A DNA stretch of 64,000 nt, taken from the NCBI GenBank assembly GCA_936450465.1, contig OW388294.1, positions 72,902,622 to 72,966,621 of the forward strand, given 5' to 3'. This DNA comes from Gibbula magus. Lineage: Eukaryota; Mollusca; Gastropoda; Trochida; Trochidae. Positions 8,724 to 20,872 of this stretch are shown piece after piece. The first letter of the stretch is position 1. Every line of letters starts with the position of its first letter. Both the position numbers and the translations under genes were made by a program. A model generated the notes under the pieces. The model made no database searches. It worked only from the letters and a program-made list of their open reading frames with translations, and had not been told where the DNA came from.

Positions 8724-9059
8724 TGAATGTGGCGGCTATACTTCAAAAAATACTTCAATTAATGAAGGTGATTGGTTTGAATGTTGATTCTTTTCTACTA
8801 TCCGTTGCTATCCTTCTACAATTGGCTTTTGATCTCTTCTCCTTCTATTGAAATACAAATAATCCGATTGTGTAGATAATATACGCTTCTTTTACACACT
8901 CTCATATTGTAAAAACGTACTCATTTATTTCGTTGTTAAAAGATCATGTTACCAGGTAAGAGTATGTTTCGATACATATAAACTCATTTTGTATGGTCTG
9001 GATATAAGACATTGACATCGTCGAACCCCTGTTAAACTCTTCATGTTCAGTGAGCAGTT

Positions 9060-9587
9060 ATGAATCTCTATAGTAAATGTATCATTGGCAATGAACCCGG
9101 TTTTTCTAGATCAACACGGAATGGTCAGAACATGTCCGATTCAACAAAGAACAGTGATGGTTATGAACCCATGGAAAATCCACGTCTCAGCCATTCTTCC
9201 TGTTCAGTGAGGACCAGTGTGTATCATGGTCCCTCACAAAAACTTCAAATGTCTGAAAGACCTCGGCAAATTATGCAAGACTCTAGTCAGGAGGACATGT
9301 TGTTGAATGAAACTAGTCAACTATCAAAATCCCCAAGAAGCAAACCAGTTTTAGGCATCCGTGCTAAAATAATTCAAAGCAACCTAGTTCAGAATGGAAA
9401 TCAAGATACCTTCATCAAGAAAGAATTTAGAAACATTGAGGCATTCGTCTTAGAGAATGTAACTGCTTTCAAAAGAGGAAGTTTTGGCAGAAAGACCATG
9501 CGGAAATCGGTCCATCCGTTCCACAAACAAACTTTCACAGTCGTCTTGTTGTTATACAATCAAATATTTGATAGTGCTATGTTCTGA
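9060..9587 (+). CDS. U2 plus ORF, 175 codons
   Basis: Both the first stop (AGA for TGA after residue 143) and the second (TTG for TAG) are absent, so the frame runs to the TGA after SAMF. Residue 7 context is SKCIIG. Confidence 0.35.
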   Translation: MNLYSKCIIGNEPGFSRSTRNGQNMSDSTKNSDGYEPMENPRLSHSSCSVRTSVYHGPSQKLQMSERPRQIMQDSSQEDMLLNETSQLSKSPRSKPVLGIRAKIIQSNLVQNGNQDTFIKKEFRNIEAFVLENVTAFKRGSFGRKTMRKSVHPFHKQTFTVVLLLYNQIFDSAMF

Positions 9588-9931
9588 AAACTGTTGATTT
9601 TGTAAAAATCCCATTGAAGCCAAATAAAAATACAATGATATTTCAATTGGTGTATATGATGTGTGATCTGGTATTTTCTCTAGTCAGAAAGTTATGTTGT
9701 CTCCGTGTTGACAAGTTCACTCAAGGAATAAAAACAAAGGAATAGCAAATTGTTTTTCACTCTTTTATTATCTTTGTGTTCAACAAAGGTGACTTTCAAT
9801 ATTATAAAATAACCTTTCGCAAAGGCAAAGAAAGTAATATCGCATATAATACATCAACAACATAGGATTATTGAAAATAGCAATGATAATGTACAACAAC
9901 ACGATAACAAGGGTAAAGGTGACATTGCATG

Positions 9932-10303
9932 TCAGCACAGTGTACACTTGAATCCGTTTTTAATATATGTTTTCAGTTCATGAGCAGAAGATACGGATAT
10001 CACAGAATCTCCTTTCACGTGTGTGAATCTATTAAATGATGGTGCGTGCCATGGATATTTCTGAAGAGGTTTTCTCGTACTCTGCCTTGTTGGGATATTC
10101 CTCTGAAACTGCCGTTGTCGTTGTACACGTGTGGAGTCTTCCTGACAGGCTGTAACAGTGTTATTCAGATCAGTAACTGAATCTCTCTTCCTGCAGCAGG
10201 CACAAGTGACGTTCGATGACACATGGCTCTCCAACCACATCTTAACCTTTTTCATGGCCTTTCGGGAACTGGAAGACATCTTAATATTTCCAGAGTATTC
10301 CAT
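9932..10303 (-). CDS. U2 minus ORF, 123 codons
   Basis: Same protein as the U1 copy (I7, D99, I114), with silent differences such as CGG for CGT. The two copies are sister units. Confidence 0.42.
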   Translation of the reverse strand: MEYSGNIKMSSSSRKAMKKVKMWLESHVSSNVTCACCRKRDSVTDLNNTVTACQEDSTRVQRQRQFQRNIPTRQSTRKPLQKYPWHAPSFNRFTHVKGDSVISVSSAHELKTYIKNGFKCTLC

Positions 10304-10844
10304 TGTACGTGTAGCAAAGGGTGTGTATAGTTTGAAGGATGAAGGTGAAATAATATCTTACAAATATCAGCTTCTTATATACACACCATCAAGACTGTCA
10401 AAATACAATGTGAGTAGTGTGAATGCAAATGCAGTCAATCAGCACATTTTCGGCTATTTGTAAAGATCAAAGGGTTGTGATCAAAGGGGAAAGTCCGTCA
10501 CTTTGATCACATGAATGTGGCGGCTATACTTCAAAAAATACTTCAATTAATGAAGGTGATTGGTTTGAATGTTGATTCTTTTCTACTATCCGGTGCTATC
10601 CTTCTACAAATGGCTTTTGATCTCTTCTCCTTCTATTGAAATACAAATAATCCGATTGTGTAGATAATATACGCTTCTTTACACACTCTCATATTGTAAA
10701 AACGTACTCATTTATTTCGTTGTTAAAAGATCATGTTACCAGGTAAGAGTATGTTTCGATACATAAACTCATTTTTTATGGTCTGGATATAAGACATTGA
10801 CATCGTCGAACCCCTGTTAAACTCTTCATGTTCAGTGAGCAGTT

Positions 10845-11662
10845 ATGAATCTCTATAGTACATGTATGTATAGGTTAATCACCCATACAAGGTAGTTATT
10901 TAGATTTACTATGCGAGGGCGTTAGCCCGAGCAGAGTTAATCTAAATAACTATCGCAGTTTTGGGTGATTAAACGGCTTATACCACGTGGGAATATTGTT
11001 TTTACGTACGTTTAATGAATGAGATGTAAAGAAAATTATCAATACAAGTGAAAAAAAATTGTTTTTTTAATTCAAATAATTGCCCTAGGGCGGTTATCAA
11101 GGTTATGTGAAATAACCCCTCTGAGAACAATAGACATAACTGACCCTAGTGGTATAACATTGGCAATGAACCCGGTTTGTCTAGATCAACACGGAATGGT
11201 CAGAACATGTCCGATTCAACAAAGAACAGTGATGGTTATGAACCCATGGAAAATCCACGTCTCAGCCATTCTTCCTGTTCAGTGAGGACCAGTGTGTATC
11301 ATGGTCCCTCACAAAATCTTCAAATGTCTGAAAGACCTCGGCAAATTATGCAAGACTCTAGTCAGGAGGACATGTTGTTGAATGAAACTAGTCAACTATC
11401 AAAATCCCCAAGAAGCAAACCAGTTTTAGGCATCCGTGCTAAAATAATTCAAAGCAACCTAGTTCAGAATGGAAATCAAGATACCTTCATCAAGAAAGAA
11501 TTTAGAAACATTGAGGCATTCATCTTAGAGAATGTGACTGCTTTCAAAAGAGGAAGTTTTGGCAGAAAGACCATGCGGAAATCGGTCCATCCATTCCACA
11601 AACAAACTTTCACAGTCGTCTTGTTGTTTTACAATCAAATATTTGATAGTGCTATGTTCTGA
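10845..11662 (+). pseudogene. U3 plus ORF split by an insertion
   Basis: The frame starts MNLYSTC and then enters the 290-bp insertion, where it stops after about 16 codons. After the insertion the original frame is open again to the 175-codon end, so only the insertion has broken it. Confidence 0.75.
10868..11157. mobile_element. 290-bp hairpin-rich insertion in U3
   Basis: Absent from all other units, whose sequence runs CATGTAT/CATTGGC across the site. The left third forms nested inverted repeats: TTAATCACCCA (about 10875-10885) with its complement (about 10962-10972), TAGTTATTTAGATT (10893-10906) with 10939-10952, and GGGC-GTTA-GCCC at the tip (10917-10928). The extreme ends share only TATA. 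No coding capacity and no clear target duplication. Likely a non-autonomous fold-back or MITE-type element of unknown superfamily. Confidence 0.8.
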
Positions 11663-12093
11663 AAACTGTTGATTTTGTAAAAATCGCCTTGAAGCCAAAT
11701 AAAAATACAATGATATTTCAATTGGTGTATATGATGTGTGATCTGGTATTTTCTCTAGTCAGAAAGTTATGTTGTCTCCGTGTACATTGACAAGTTCACT
11801 CAAGGAATAAAAACAAAGGAATATCAAATTGTTTTTCACTCTTTTATTATCTTTGTGTTCAACAAAGGTGACTTTCAATATTATAGAATAACCTTTCGCA
11901 AAGGCAAACAAAGTAATATCGAATACAATACATCAACAACATAGGATTATTGAAAATAGCAATGAAAATGAACAACAACACGATAACAAGGGTAAAGGTG
12001 ACATTGCATGTCAGCACAGTGTACACTTGAATCCGTTTTTCATATATGTTTTCAGTTCATGAGCAGATGATACGGATATCACAGATTCTCCTT

Positions 12094-12369
12094 TCACCTG
12101 TGTGAATCTATTAAATGATGGTGCGTGCCATGGATATTTCTCGTACTCTGCCTTGTTGGGATATTCCTCTGAAACTGCCGTTGTCGTTGTACACGTGTGG
12201 AGTCTTCCTGACAGGCTGTGACAGTGTTATTCAGATCAGTAACTGAATCTCTCTTCCTGCAGCAGGCACAAGTGACGTTCGATGACACATGGCTCTCCAA
12301 CCACATCTTAACCTTTTTCATGGCCTTTCGGGAACTGGAAGACATCTTAACATTTCCAGAGTATTCCAT
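12094..12369 (-). pseudogene. U3 minus ORF, frameshifted to 91 codons
   Basis: A 13-bp deletion after GATATTTC (near 12140) removes the codons around KPLQK, shifts the frame and gives a foreign C-terminus. Both ORFs of this unit are therefore damaged. Confidence 0.6.
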
Positions 12370-12910
12370 TGTACGTGTAGCAAAGGGTGTGTATAGTTTG
12401 AAGGATGAAGGTGAAATAATATCTTTCCAATATCAGCTGCTTATATACACACCATCAAGACTGTCAAAACACAATGTGAGTAGTGTGAATGCACATGCAG
12501 TCAATCAGCACATTTTCGGCTATTTGTAAAGATCAAAGGGTTGTGATCAAAGGGGAAAGTCCGTCACTTTGATCACATGAATGTGGCGGCTATACTTAAA
12601 AAAATACTTCAATTAATGAAGGTGATTGGTTTGAATGTTGATTCTTTTCTACTATCCGGTGCTATCCTTCTACAAATGGCTTTTGATCTCTTCTCCTTCT
12701 ATTGAAATACAAATAATCCGATTGTGTAGATAATATACGCTTCTTTACACACTCTCATATTGTAAAAACGTACTCATTTATTTCGTTGTTAAAAGATCAT
12801 GTTACCAGGTAAGAGTATGTTTCGATACATAAACTCATTTTTTATGGTCTGGATATAAGACATTGACATCGTCGAACCCCTGTTAAACTCTTCATGTTCA
12901 GTGAGCAGTT

Positions 12911-13438
12911 ATGAATCTTTATAGTACATGTATCATTGGCAATGAACCCGGTTTGTCTAGATCAACACGGAATGGTCAGAACATGTCCGATTCAACAAAG
13001 AACAGTGATGGTTATGAACCCATGGAAAATCCACGTCTCAGCCATTCTTCCTGTTCAGTGAGGACCAGTGTGTATCATGGTCCCTCACAAAATCTTCAAA
13101 TGTCTGAAAGACCTCGGCAAATTATGCAAGACTCTAGTCAGGAGGACATGTTGTTGAATGAAACTAGTCAACTATCAAAATCCCCAAGAAGCAAACCAGT
13201 TTTAGGCATCCGTGCTAAAATAATTCAAAGCAACCTAGTTCAGAATGGAAATCAAGATACCTTCATCAAGAAAGAATTTAGAAACATTGAGGCATTCATC
13301 TTAGAGAATGTGACTGCTTTCAAAAGAGGAAGTTTTGGCAGAAAGACCATGCGGAAATCGGTCCATCCATTCCACAAACAAACTTTCACAGTCGTCTTGT
13401 TGTTTTACAATCAAATATTTGATAGTGCTATGTTCTGA
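12911..13438 (+). CDS. U4 plus ORF, 175 codons
   Basis: Longest class. Carries L for F at residue 15, N for K at 61 and I for V at 130, all shared with U5 and with the downstream part of U3. Confidence 0.35.
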   Translation: MNLYSTCIIGNEPGLSRSTRNGQNMSDSTKNSDGYEPMENPRLSHSSCSVRTSVYHGPSQNLQMSERPRQIMQDSSQEDMLLNETSQLSKSPRSKPVLGIRAKIIQSNLVQNGNQDTFIKKEFRNIEAFILENVTAFKRGSFGRKTMRKSVHPFHKQTFTVVLLFYNQIFDSAMF

Positions 13439-13786
13439 AAACTGTTGATTTTGTAAAAATCGCCTTGAAGCCAAATAAAAATACAATGATATTTCAATTG
13501 GTGTATATGATGTGTGATCTGGTATTTTCTCTAGTCAGAAAGTTATGTTGTCTCCGTGTACATTGACAAGTTCACTCAAGGAATAAAAACAAAGGAATAG
13601 CAAATTGTTTTTCACTCTTTTATTATCTTTGTGTTCAACAAAGGTGACTTTCAATATTATAGAATAACCTTTCGCAAAGGCAAACAAAGTAGTATCGAAT
13701 ACAATACATCAACAACATAGGATTATTGAAAATAGCAATGAAAATGAACAACAACACGATAACAAGGGTAAAGGTGACATTGCATG

Positions 13787-14158
13787 TCAGCACAGTGTAC
13801 ACTTGAATCCGTTTTTCATATATGTTTTCAGTTCATGAGCAGATGATACGGATATCACAGAATCTCCTTTCACGTGTGTGAATCTATTAAATGATGGTGC
13901 GTGCCATGGATATTTCTGAAGAGGTTTTCTCGTACTCTGCCTTGTTGGGATATTCCTCTGAAACTGACGTTGTCGTTGTACACGTGTGGAGTCTTCCTGA
14001 CAGGCTGTAACAGTGTTATTCAGATCAGTAACTGAATCTCTCTTCCTGCAGCAGGCACAAGTGACGTTCGATGACACATGGCTCTCCAACCACATCTTAA
14101 CCTTTTTCATGGCCTTTCGGGAACTGGAAGACATCTTAATATTTCCAGAGTATTCCAT
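13787..14158 (-). CDS. U4 minus ORF, 123 codons
   Basis: GNIK and GDSVIS as in U1 and U2, but M at residue 114. Identical in protein to U5. Confidence 0.42.
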   Translation of the reverse strand: MEYSGNIKMSSSSRKAMKKVKMWLESHVSSNVTCACCRKRDSVTDLNNTVTACQEDSTRVQRQRQFQRNIPTRQSTRKPLQKYPWHAPSFNRFTHVKGDSVISVSSAHELKTYMKNGFKCTLC

Positions 14159-14700
14159 TGTACGTGTAGCAAAGGGTGTGTATAGTTTGAAGGATGAAGG
14201 TGAAATAATATCTTACAAATATCAGCTTCTTATATACATACCATCAAGACTGTCAAAATACAATGTGAGTAGTGTGAATGCAAATGCAGTCAATCAGCAC
14301 ATTTTCGGCTATTTGTAAAGATCAAAGGGTTGTGATCAAAGGGGAAAGTCCGTCACTTTGATCACATGAATGTGGCGGCTATACGTCAAAAAATACTTCA
14401 ATTAATGAAGGTGATTGGTTTGAATGTTGATTCTTTTCTACTATCCGTTGCTATCCTTCTACAATTGGCTTTTGATCTCTTCTCCTTCTATTGAAATACA
14501 AATAATCCGATTGTGTAGATAATATACGCTTCTTTTACACACTCTCATATTGTAAAAACGTACTCATTTATTTCGTTGTTAAAAGATCATGTTACCAGGT
14601 AAGAGTATGTTTCGATACATAAACTCATTTTTTATGGTCTGGATATAAGACATTGACATCGTCGAACCCCTGTTAAACTCTTCATGTTCAGTGAGCAGTT

Positions 14701-15228
14701 ATGAATCTTTATAGTACATGTATCATTGGCAATGAACCCGGTTTGTCTAGATCAACACGGAATGGTCAGAACATGTCCGATTCAACAAAGAACAGTGATG
14801 GTTATGAACCCATGGAAAATCCACGTCTCAGCCATTCTTCCTGTTCAGTGAGGACCAGTGTGTATCATGGTCCCTCACAAAATCTTCAAATGTCTGAAAG
14901 ACCTCGGCAAATTATGCAAGACTCTAGTCAGGAGGACATGTTGTTGAATGAAACTAGTCAACTATCAAAATCCCCAAGAAGCAAACCAGTTTTAGGCATC
15001 CGTGCTAAAATAATTCAAAGCAACCTAGTTCAGAATGGAAATCAAGATACCTTCATCAAGAAAGAATTTAGAAACATTGAGGCATTCATCTTAGAGAATG
15101 TGACTGCTTTCAAAAGAGGAAGTTTTGGCAGAAAGACCATGCGGAAATCGGTCCATCCATTCCACAAACAAACTTTCACAGTCGTCTTGTTGTTTTACAA
15201 TCAAATATTTGATAGTGCTATGTTCTGA
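14701..15228 (+). CDS. U5 plus ORF, 175 codons
   Basis: Same protein as U4. Units U4 and U5 are almost identical over 1.79 kb, pointing to a very recent duplication of one unit. Confidence 0.35.
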   Translation: MNLYSTCIIGNEPGLSRSTRNGQNMSDSTKNSDGYEPMENPRLSHSSCSVRTSVYHGPSQNLQMSERPRQIMQDSSQEDMLLNETSQLSKSPRSKPVLGIRAKIIQSNLVQNGNQDTFIKKEFRNIEAFILENVTAFKRGSFGRKTMRKSVHPFHKQTFTVVLLFYNQIFDSAMF

Positions 15229-15576
15229 AAACTGTTGATTTTGTAAAAATCGCCTTGAAGCCAAATAAAAATACAATGATATTTCAATTGGTGTATATGA
15301 TGTGTGATCTGGTATTTTCTCTAGTCAGAAAGTTATGTTGTCTCCGTGTACATTGACAAGTTCACTCAAGGAATAAAAACAAAGGAATAGCAAATTGTTT
15401 TTCACTCTTTTATTATCTTTGTGTTCAACAAAGGTGACTTTCAATATTATAGAATAACCTTTCGCAAAGGCAAACAAAGTAGTATCGAATACAATACATC
15501 AACAACATAGGATTATTGAAAATAGCAATGAAAATGAACAACAACACGATAACAAGGGTAAAGGTGACATTGCATG

Positions 15577-15948
15577 TCAGCACAGTGTACACTTGAATCC
15601 GTTTTTCATATATGTTTTCAGTTCATGAGCAGATGATACGGATATCACAGAATCTCCTTTCACGTGTGTGAATCTATTAAATGATGGTGCGTGCCATGGA
15701 TATTTCTGAAGAGGTTTTCTCGTACTCTGCCTTGTTGGGATATTCCTCTGAAACTGACGTTGTCGTTGTACACGTGTGGAGTCTTCCTGACAGGCTGTAA
15801 CAGTGTTATTCAGATCAGTAACTGAATCTCTCTTCCTGCAGCAGGCACAAGTGACGTTCGATGACACATGGCTCTCCAACCACATCTTAACCTTTTTCAT
15901 GGCCTTTCGGGAACTGGAAGACATCTTAATATTTCCAGAGTATTCCAT
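15577..15948 (-). CDS. U5 minus ORF, 123 codons
   Basis: Protein identical to U4. The flanking plus strand also shares the unusual TATACGTC variant with U4. Confidence 0.42.
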   Translation of the reverse strand: MEYSGNIKMSSSSRKAMKKVKMWLESHVSSNVTCACCRKRDSVTDLNNTVTACQEDSTRVQRQRQFQRNIPTRQSTRKPLQKYPWHAPSFNRFTHVKGDSVISVSSAHELKTYMKNGFKCTLC

Positions 15949-16492
15949 TGTACGTGTAGCAAAGGGTGTGTATAGTTTGAAGGATGAAGGTGAAATAATA
16001 TCTTACAAATATCAGCTTCTTATATACATACCATCAAGACTGTCAAAATACAATGTGAGTAGTGTGAATGCAAATGCAGTCAATCAGCACATTTTCGGCT
16101 ATTTGTAAAGATCAAAGGGTTGTGATCAAAGGGGAAAGTCCGTCACTTTGATCACATGAATGTGGCGGCTATACGTCAAAAAATACTTCAATTAATGAAG
16201 GTGATTGGTTTGAATGTTGATTCTTTTCTACTATCCGTTGCTATCCTTCTACAATTGGCTTTTGATCTCTTCTCCTTCTATTGAAATACAAATAATCCGA
16301 TTGTGTAGATAATATACGCTTCTTTTACACACTCTCATATTGTAAAAACGTACTCATTTATTTCGTTGTTAAAAGATCATGTTACCAGGTAAGAGTATGT
16401 TTCGATACATATAAACTCATTTTTTATGGTCTGGATATAAGACATTGACATCGTCGAACCCCTGTTAAACTATTCATGTTCAGTGAGCAGTT

Positions 16493-16981
16493 ATGAATCT
16501 CTATAGTAAATGTATCATTGGCAATGAACCCGGTTTTTCTAGATCAACACGGAATGGTCAGAACATGTCCGACTCAACAAAGAACAGTGATGGTTATGAA
16601 CCCATGGAAAATCCACGTCTCAGCCATTCTTCCTGTTCAGTGAGGACCAGTGTGTATCATGGTCCCTCACAAAAACTTCAAATGTCTGAAAGACCTCGGC
16701 AAATTATGCAAGACTCTAGTCAGGAGGACATGTTGTTGAATGAAACTAGTCAACTATCAAAATCCCCAAGAAGCAAACCAGTTTTAGGCATCCGTGCTAA
16801 AATAATTCAAAGCAACCTAGTTCAGAATGGAAATCAAGATACCTTCATCAAGAAAGAATTTAGAAACATTGAGGCATTCGTCTTAGAGAATGTAACTGCT
16901 TTCAAAAGAGGAAGTTTTGGCAGAAAGACCATGCGGAAATCGGTCCATCCATTCCACAAACAAACTTTCACAGTCGTCTAG
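16493..16981 (+). CDS. U6 plus ORF, 162 codons
   Basis: First stop lost, second stop (TAG) present. Residue 7 context SKCIIG as in U2. Confidence 0.33.
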   Translation: MNLYSKCIIGNEPGFSRSTRNGQNMSDSTKNSDGYEPMENPRLSHSSCSVRTSVYHGPSQKLQMSERPRQIMQDSSQEDMLLNETSQLSKSPRSKPVLGIRAKIIQSNLVQNGNQDTFIKKEFRNIEAFVLENVTAFKRGSFGRKTMRKSVHPFHKQTFTVV

Positions 16982-17368
16982 TTGTTTTACAATCAAATAT
17001 TTGATAGTGCTATGTTCTGAAAACTGTTGATTTTGTAAAAATCCCATTGAAGCCAAATAAAAATACAACGATATTTCAATTGGTGTATATGATGTGTGAT
17101 CTGGTATTTTCTCTAGTCAGAAAGTTATGTTGTCTCCGTGTACATTGACAAGTTCACTCAAGGAATAAAAACAAAGGAATATCAAATTGTTTTTCACTCT
17201 TTTATTATCTTTGTGTTCAACAAAGGTGACTTTCAATATTATAAAATAACCTTTCGCAAAGGCAAACAAAGTAATATCGCATATAATACATCAACAACAT
17301 AGGATTATTGAAAATAGCAATGATAATGTACAACAACACGATAACAAAGGTAAAGGTGACATTGCATG

Positions 17369-17740
17369 TCAGCACAGTGTACACTTGAATCCGTTTTTCA
17401 TATATGTTTTCAGTTCATGAGCAGATGATACGGATATCACAGATTCTCCTTTCACGTGTGTGAACCTATTAAATGATGGTGCGTGCCATGGATATTTCTG
17501 AAGAGGTTTTCTCGTACTCTGCCTTGTTGGGATATTCCTCTGAAACTGACGTTGTCGTTGTACACGTGTGGAGTCTTCCTGACAGGCTGTGACAGTGTTA
17601 TTCAGATCAGTAACTGAATCTCTCTTCCTGCAGCAGGCACAAGTGACGTTCGATGACACATGGCTCTCCAACCACATCTTAACCTTTTTCATGGCCTTTC
17701 GGGAACTGGAAGACATCTTAACATGTCCAGAGTATTCCAT
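17369..17740 (-). CDS. U6 minus ORF, 123 codons
   Basis: GHVK at residues 5-8 (H for N) and GESVIS. Protein identical to U7. Confidence 0.42.
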   Translation of the reverse strand: MEYSGHVKMSSSSRKAMKKVKMWLESHVSSNVTCACCRKRDSVTDLNNTVTACQEDSTRVQRQRQFQRNIPTRQSTRKPLQKYPWHAPSFNRFTHVKGESVISVSSAHELKTYMKNGFKCTLC

Positions 17741-18283
17741 TGTACGTGTACCAAAGGGTGTGTATAGTTTGAAGGATGAAGGTGAAATAATATCTTACAA
17801 ATATCAGCTGCTTATATACACACTATCAAGACTGTCAAAACACAATGTGAGTAGTGTGAATGCACATGCAGTCAATCAGCACATTTTCGGCTATTTGTAA
17901 AGATCAAAGGGTTGTGATCAAAGGAGAAAGTCCGTCACTTTGATCACATGAATTTGGCGGCAATACTTCAAAGAATACTTCAATTAATGAAGGTGATTGG
18001 TTTGAATGTTGATTCTTTTCTACTATCCGTTGCTATCCTTCTACAATTGGCTTTTGATCTCTTCTCCTTCTATTGAAATACAAATAATCCGATTGTGTAG
18101 ATAATATACGCTTCTTTACACACTCTCATATTGTAAAAACGTACTCATTTATTTCGTTGTTAAAAGATCATGTTAATAGGTAAGAGTATGTTTCGATACA
18201 TATAAACTAATTTTTTATGGTCTGGATATAAGACATTGACATCGTCGAACCCCTGTTAAGCTCTTCATGTTCAGTGAGCAGTT

Positions 18284-18772
18284 ATGAATCTTAATAGTAC
18301 ATGTATCATTGGCAATGAACCCGGTTTTTCTAGATCAACACGGAATGGTCAGAACATGTCCGACTCAACAAAGAACAGTGATGGTTATGAACCCATGGAA
18401 AATCCACGTCTCAGCCATTCTTCCTGTTCAGTGAGGACCAGTGTGTATCATGGTCCCTCACAAAAACTTCAAATGTCTGAAAGACCTCGGCAAATTATGC
18501 AAGACTCTAGTCAGGAGGACATGTTGTTGAATGAAACTAGTCAACTATCAAAATCCCCAAGAAGCAAACCAGTTTTAGGCATCCGTGCTAAAATAATTCA
18601 AAGCAACCTAGTTCAGAATGGAAATCAAGATACCTTCATCAAGAAAGAATTTAGAAACATTGAGGCATTCGTCTTAGAGAATGTAACTGCTTTCAAAAGA
18701 GGAAGTTTTGGCAGAAAGACCATGCGGAAATCGGTCCATCCATTCCACAAACAAACTTTCACAGTCGTCTAG
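18284..18772 (+). CDS. U7 plus ORF, 162 codons
   Basis: N for Y at residue 4. The rest matches U6. The U6/U7 pair shares GTTAATAGGTAAG upstream in place of GTTACCAGGTAAG. Confidence 0.33.
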   Translation: MNLNSTCIIGNEPGFSRSTRNGQNMSDSTKNSDGYEPMENPRLSHSSCSVRTSVYHGPSQKLQMSERPRQIMQDSSQEDMLLNETSQLSKSPRSKPVLGIRAKIIQSNLVQNGNQDTFIKKEFRNIEAFVLENVTAFKRGSFGRKTMRKSVHPFHKQTFTVV

Positions 18773-19159
18773 TTGTTTTACAATCAAATATTTGATAGTG
18801 CTATGTTCTGAAAACTGTTGATTTTGTAAAAATCCCATTGAAGCCAAATAAAAATACAACGATATTTCAATTGGTGTATATGATGTGTGATCTGGTATTT
18901 TCTCTAGTCAGAAAGTTATGTTGTCTCCGTGTACATTGACAAGTTCACTCAAGGAATAAAAACAAAGGAATATCAAATTGTTTTTCACTCTTTTATTATC
19001 TTTGTGTTCAACAAAGGTGACTTTCAATATTATAAAATAACCTTTCGCAAAGGCAAACAAAGTAATATCGCATATAATACATCAACAACATAGGATTATT
19101 GAAAATAGCAATGATAATGTACAACAACACGATAACAAAGGTAAAGGTGACATTGCATG

Positions 19160-19531
19160 TCAGCACAGTGTACACTTGAATCCGTTTTTCATATATGTTT
19201 TCAGTTCATGAGCAGATGATACGGATATCACAGATTCTCCTTTCACGTGTGTGAACCTATTAAATGATGGTGCGTGCCATGGATATTTCTGAAGAGGTTT
19301 TCTCGTACTCTGCCTTGTTGGGATATTCCTCTGAAACTGACGTTGTCGTTGTACACGTGTGGAGTCTTCCTGACAGGCTGTGACAGTGTTATTCAGATCA
19401 GTAACTGAATCTCTCTTCCTGCAGCAGGCACAAGTGACGTTCGATGACACATGGCTCTCCAACCACATCTTAACCTTTTTCATGGCCTTTCGGGAACTGG
19501 AAGACATCTTAACATGTCCAGAGTATTCCAT
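19160..19531 (-). CDS. U7 minus ORF, 123 codons
   Basis: Same protein as U6; U6 and U7 form another recent duplicate pair. Confidence 0.42.
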   Translation of the reverse strand: MEYSGHVKMSSSSRKAMKKVKMWLESHVSSNVTCACCRKRDSVTDLNNTVTACQEDSTRVQRQRQFQRNIPTRQSTRKPLQKYPWHAPSFNRFTHVKGESVISVSSAHELKTYMKNGFKCTLC

Positions 19532-20074
19532 TGTACGTGTACCAAAGGGTGTGTATAGTTTGAAGGATGAAGGTGAAATAATATCTTACAAATATCAGCT
19601 GCTTATATACACACTATCAAGACTGTCAAAACACAATGTGAGTAGTGTGAATGCACATGCAGTCTATCAGCACATTTTCGGCTATTTGTAAAGATCAAAG
19701 GGTTGTGATCAAAGGAGAAAGTCCGTCACTTTGATCACATGAATTTGGCGGCAATACTTCAAAGAATACTTCAATTAATGAAGGTGATTGGTTTGAATGT
19801 TGATTCTTTTCTACTATCCGTTGCTATCCTTCTACAATTGGCTTTTGATCTCTTCTCCTTCTATTGAAATACAAATAATCCGATTGTGTAGATAATATAC
19901 GCTTCTTTACACACTCTCATATTGTAAAAACGTACTCATTTATTTCGTTGTTAAAAGATCATGTTAATAGGTAAGAGTATGTTTCGATACATATAAACTC
20001 ATTTTTTATGGTCTGGATATAAGACATTGACATCGTCGAACCCCTGTTAAGCTCTTCATGTTCAGTGAGCAGTT

Positions 20075-20506
20075 ATGAATCTTAATAGTACATGTATCAT
20101 TGGCAATGAACCCGGTTTTTCTAGATCAACACGGAATGGTCAGAACATGTCCGATTCAACAAAGAACAGTGATGGTTATGAACCCATGGAAAATCCACGT
20201 CTCAGCCATTCTTCCTGTTCAGTGAGGACCAGTGTGTATCATGATCCTTCACAAAAACTTCAAATGTCTGAAAGACCTCGGCAAATTATGCAAGACTCTA
20301 GTCAGGAGGACATGCTGTTGAATGAAACTAGTCAACTATCAAAATCCACAAGAAGCAAACCAGTTTTAGGCATCCGTGCTAAAATAATTCAAAGCAACCT
20401 AGTTCAGAATGGAAATCAAGATACCTTCATCAAGAAAGAATTTAGAAACATAGAGGCATTCGTCTTGGAGAATGTGACAGCTTTCAAAAGAGTAAGTTTT
20501 GGCTGA
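20075..20506 (+). CDS. U8 plus ORF, 143 codons
   Basis: Private changes: D for G at 57, T for P at 92 and V for G at 140. Stops at the first TGA. Confidence 0.33.
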   Translation: MNLNSTCIIGNEPGFSRSTRNGQNMSDSTKNSDGYEPMENPRLSHSSCSVRTSVYHDPSQKLQMSERPRQIMQDSSQEDMLLNETSQLSKSTRSKPVLGIRAKIIQSNLVQNGNQDTFIKKEFRNIEAFVLENVTAFKRVSFG

Positions 20507-20872
20507 AAGATCATGCGGAAATCGGTCCATCCATTCCACAAACAAACGTTCACAGTCGTCTAGTTGTTTTACAATCAAATATTTGATAGTGCTATGTTCT
20601 GAAAACTGTTGGTTTTGTAAAAATCCCATTGAAGCCAAATAAAAATACAATGATATTTCAATTGGTGTATATGATGTGTGATCTGGTATTTTCTCTAGTC
20701 AGAAAGTTATGTTGTCTCCGTGTACATTGACAAGTTCACTCAAGGAATAAAAACAAAGGAATATCAAATTGTTTTTCACTCTTTTATTATATTTGTGTTC
20801 AACAAAGGTGACTTTCAATATTATAAAATAACCTTTCGCAAAGGCAAACAAAGTAATATCGAATACAATACA

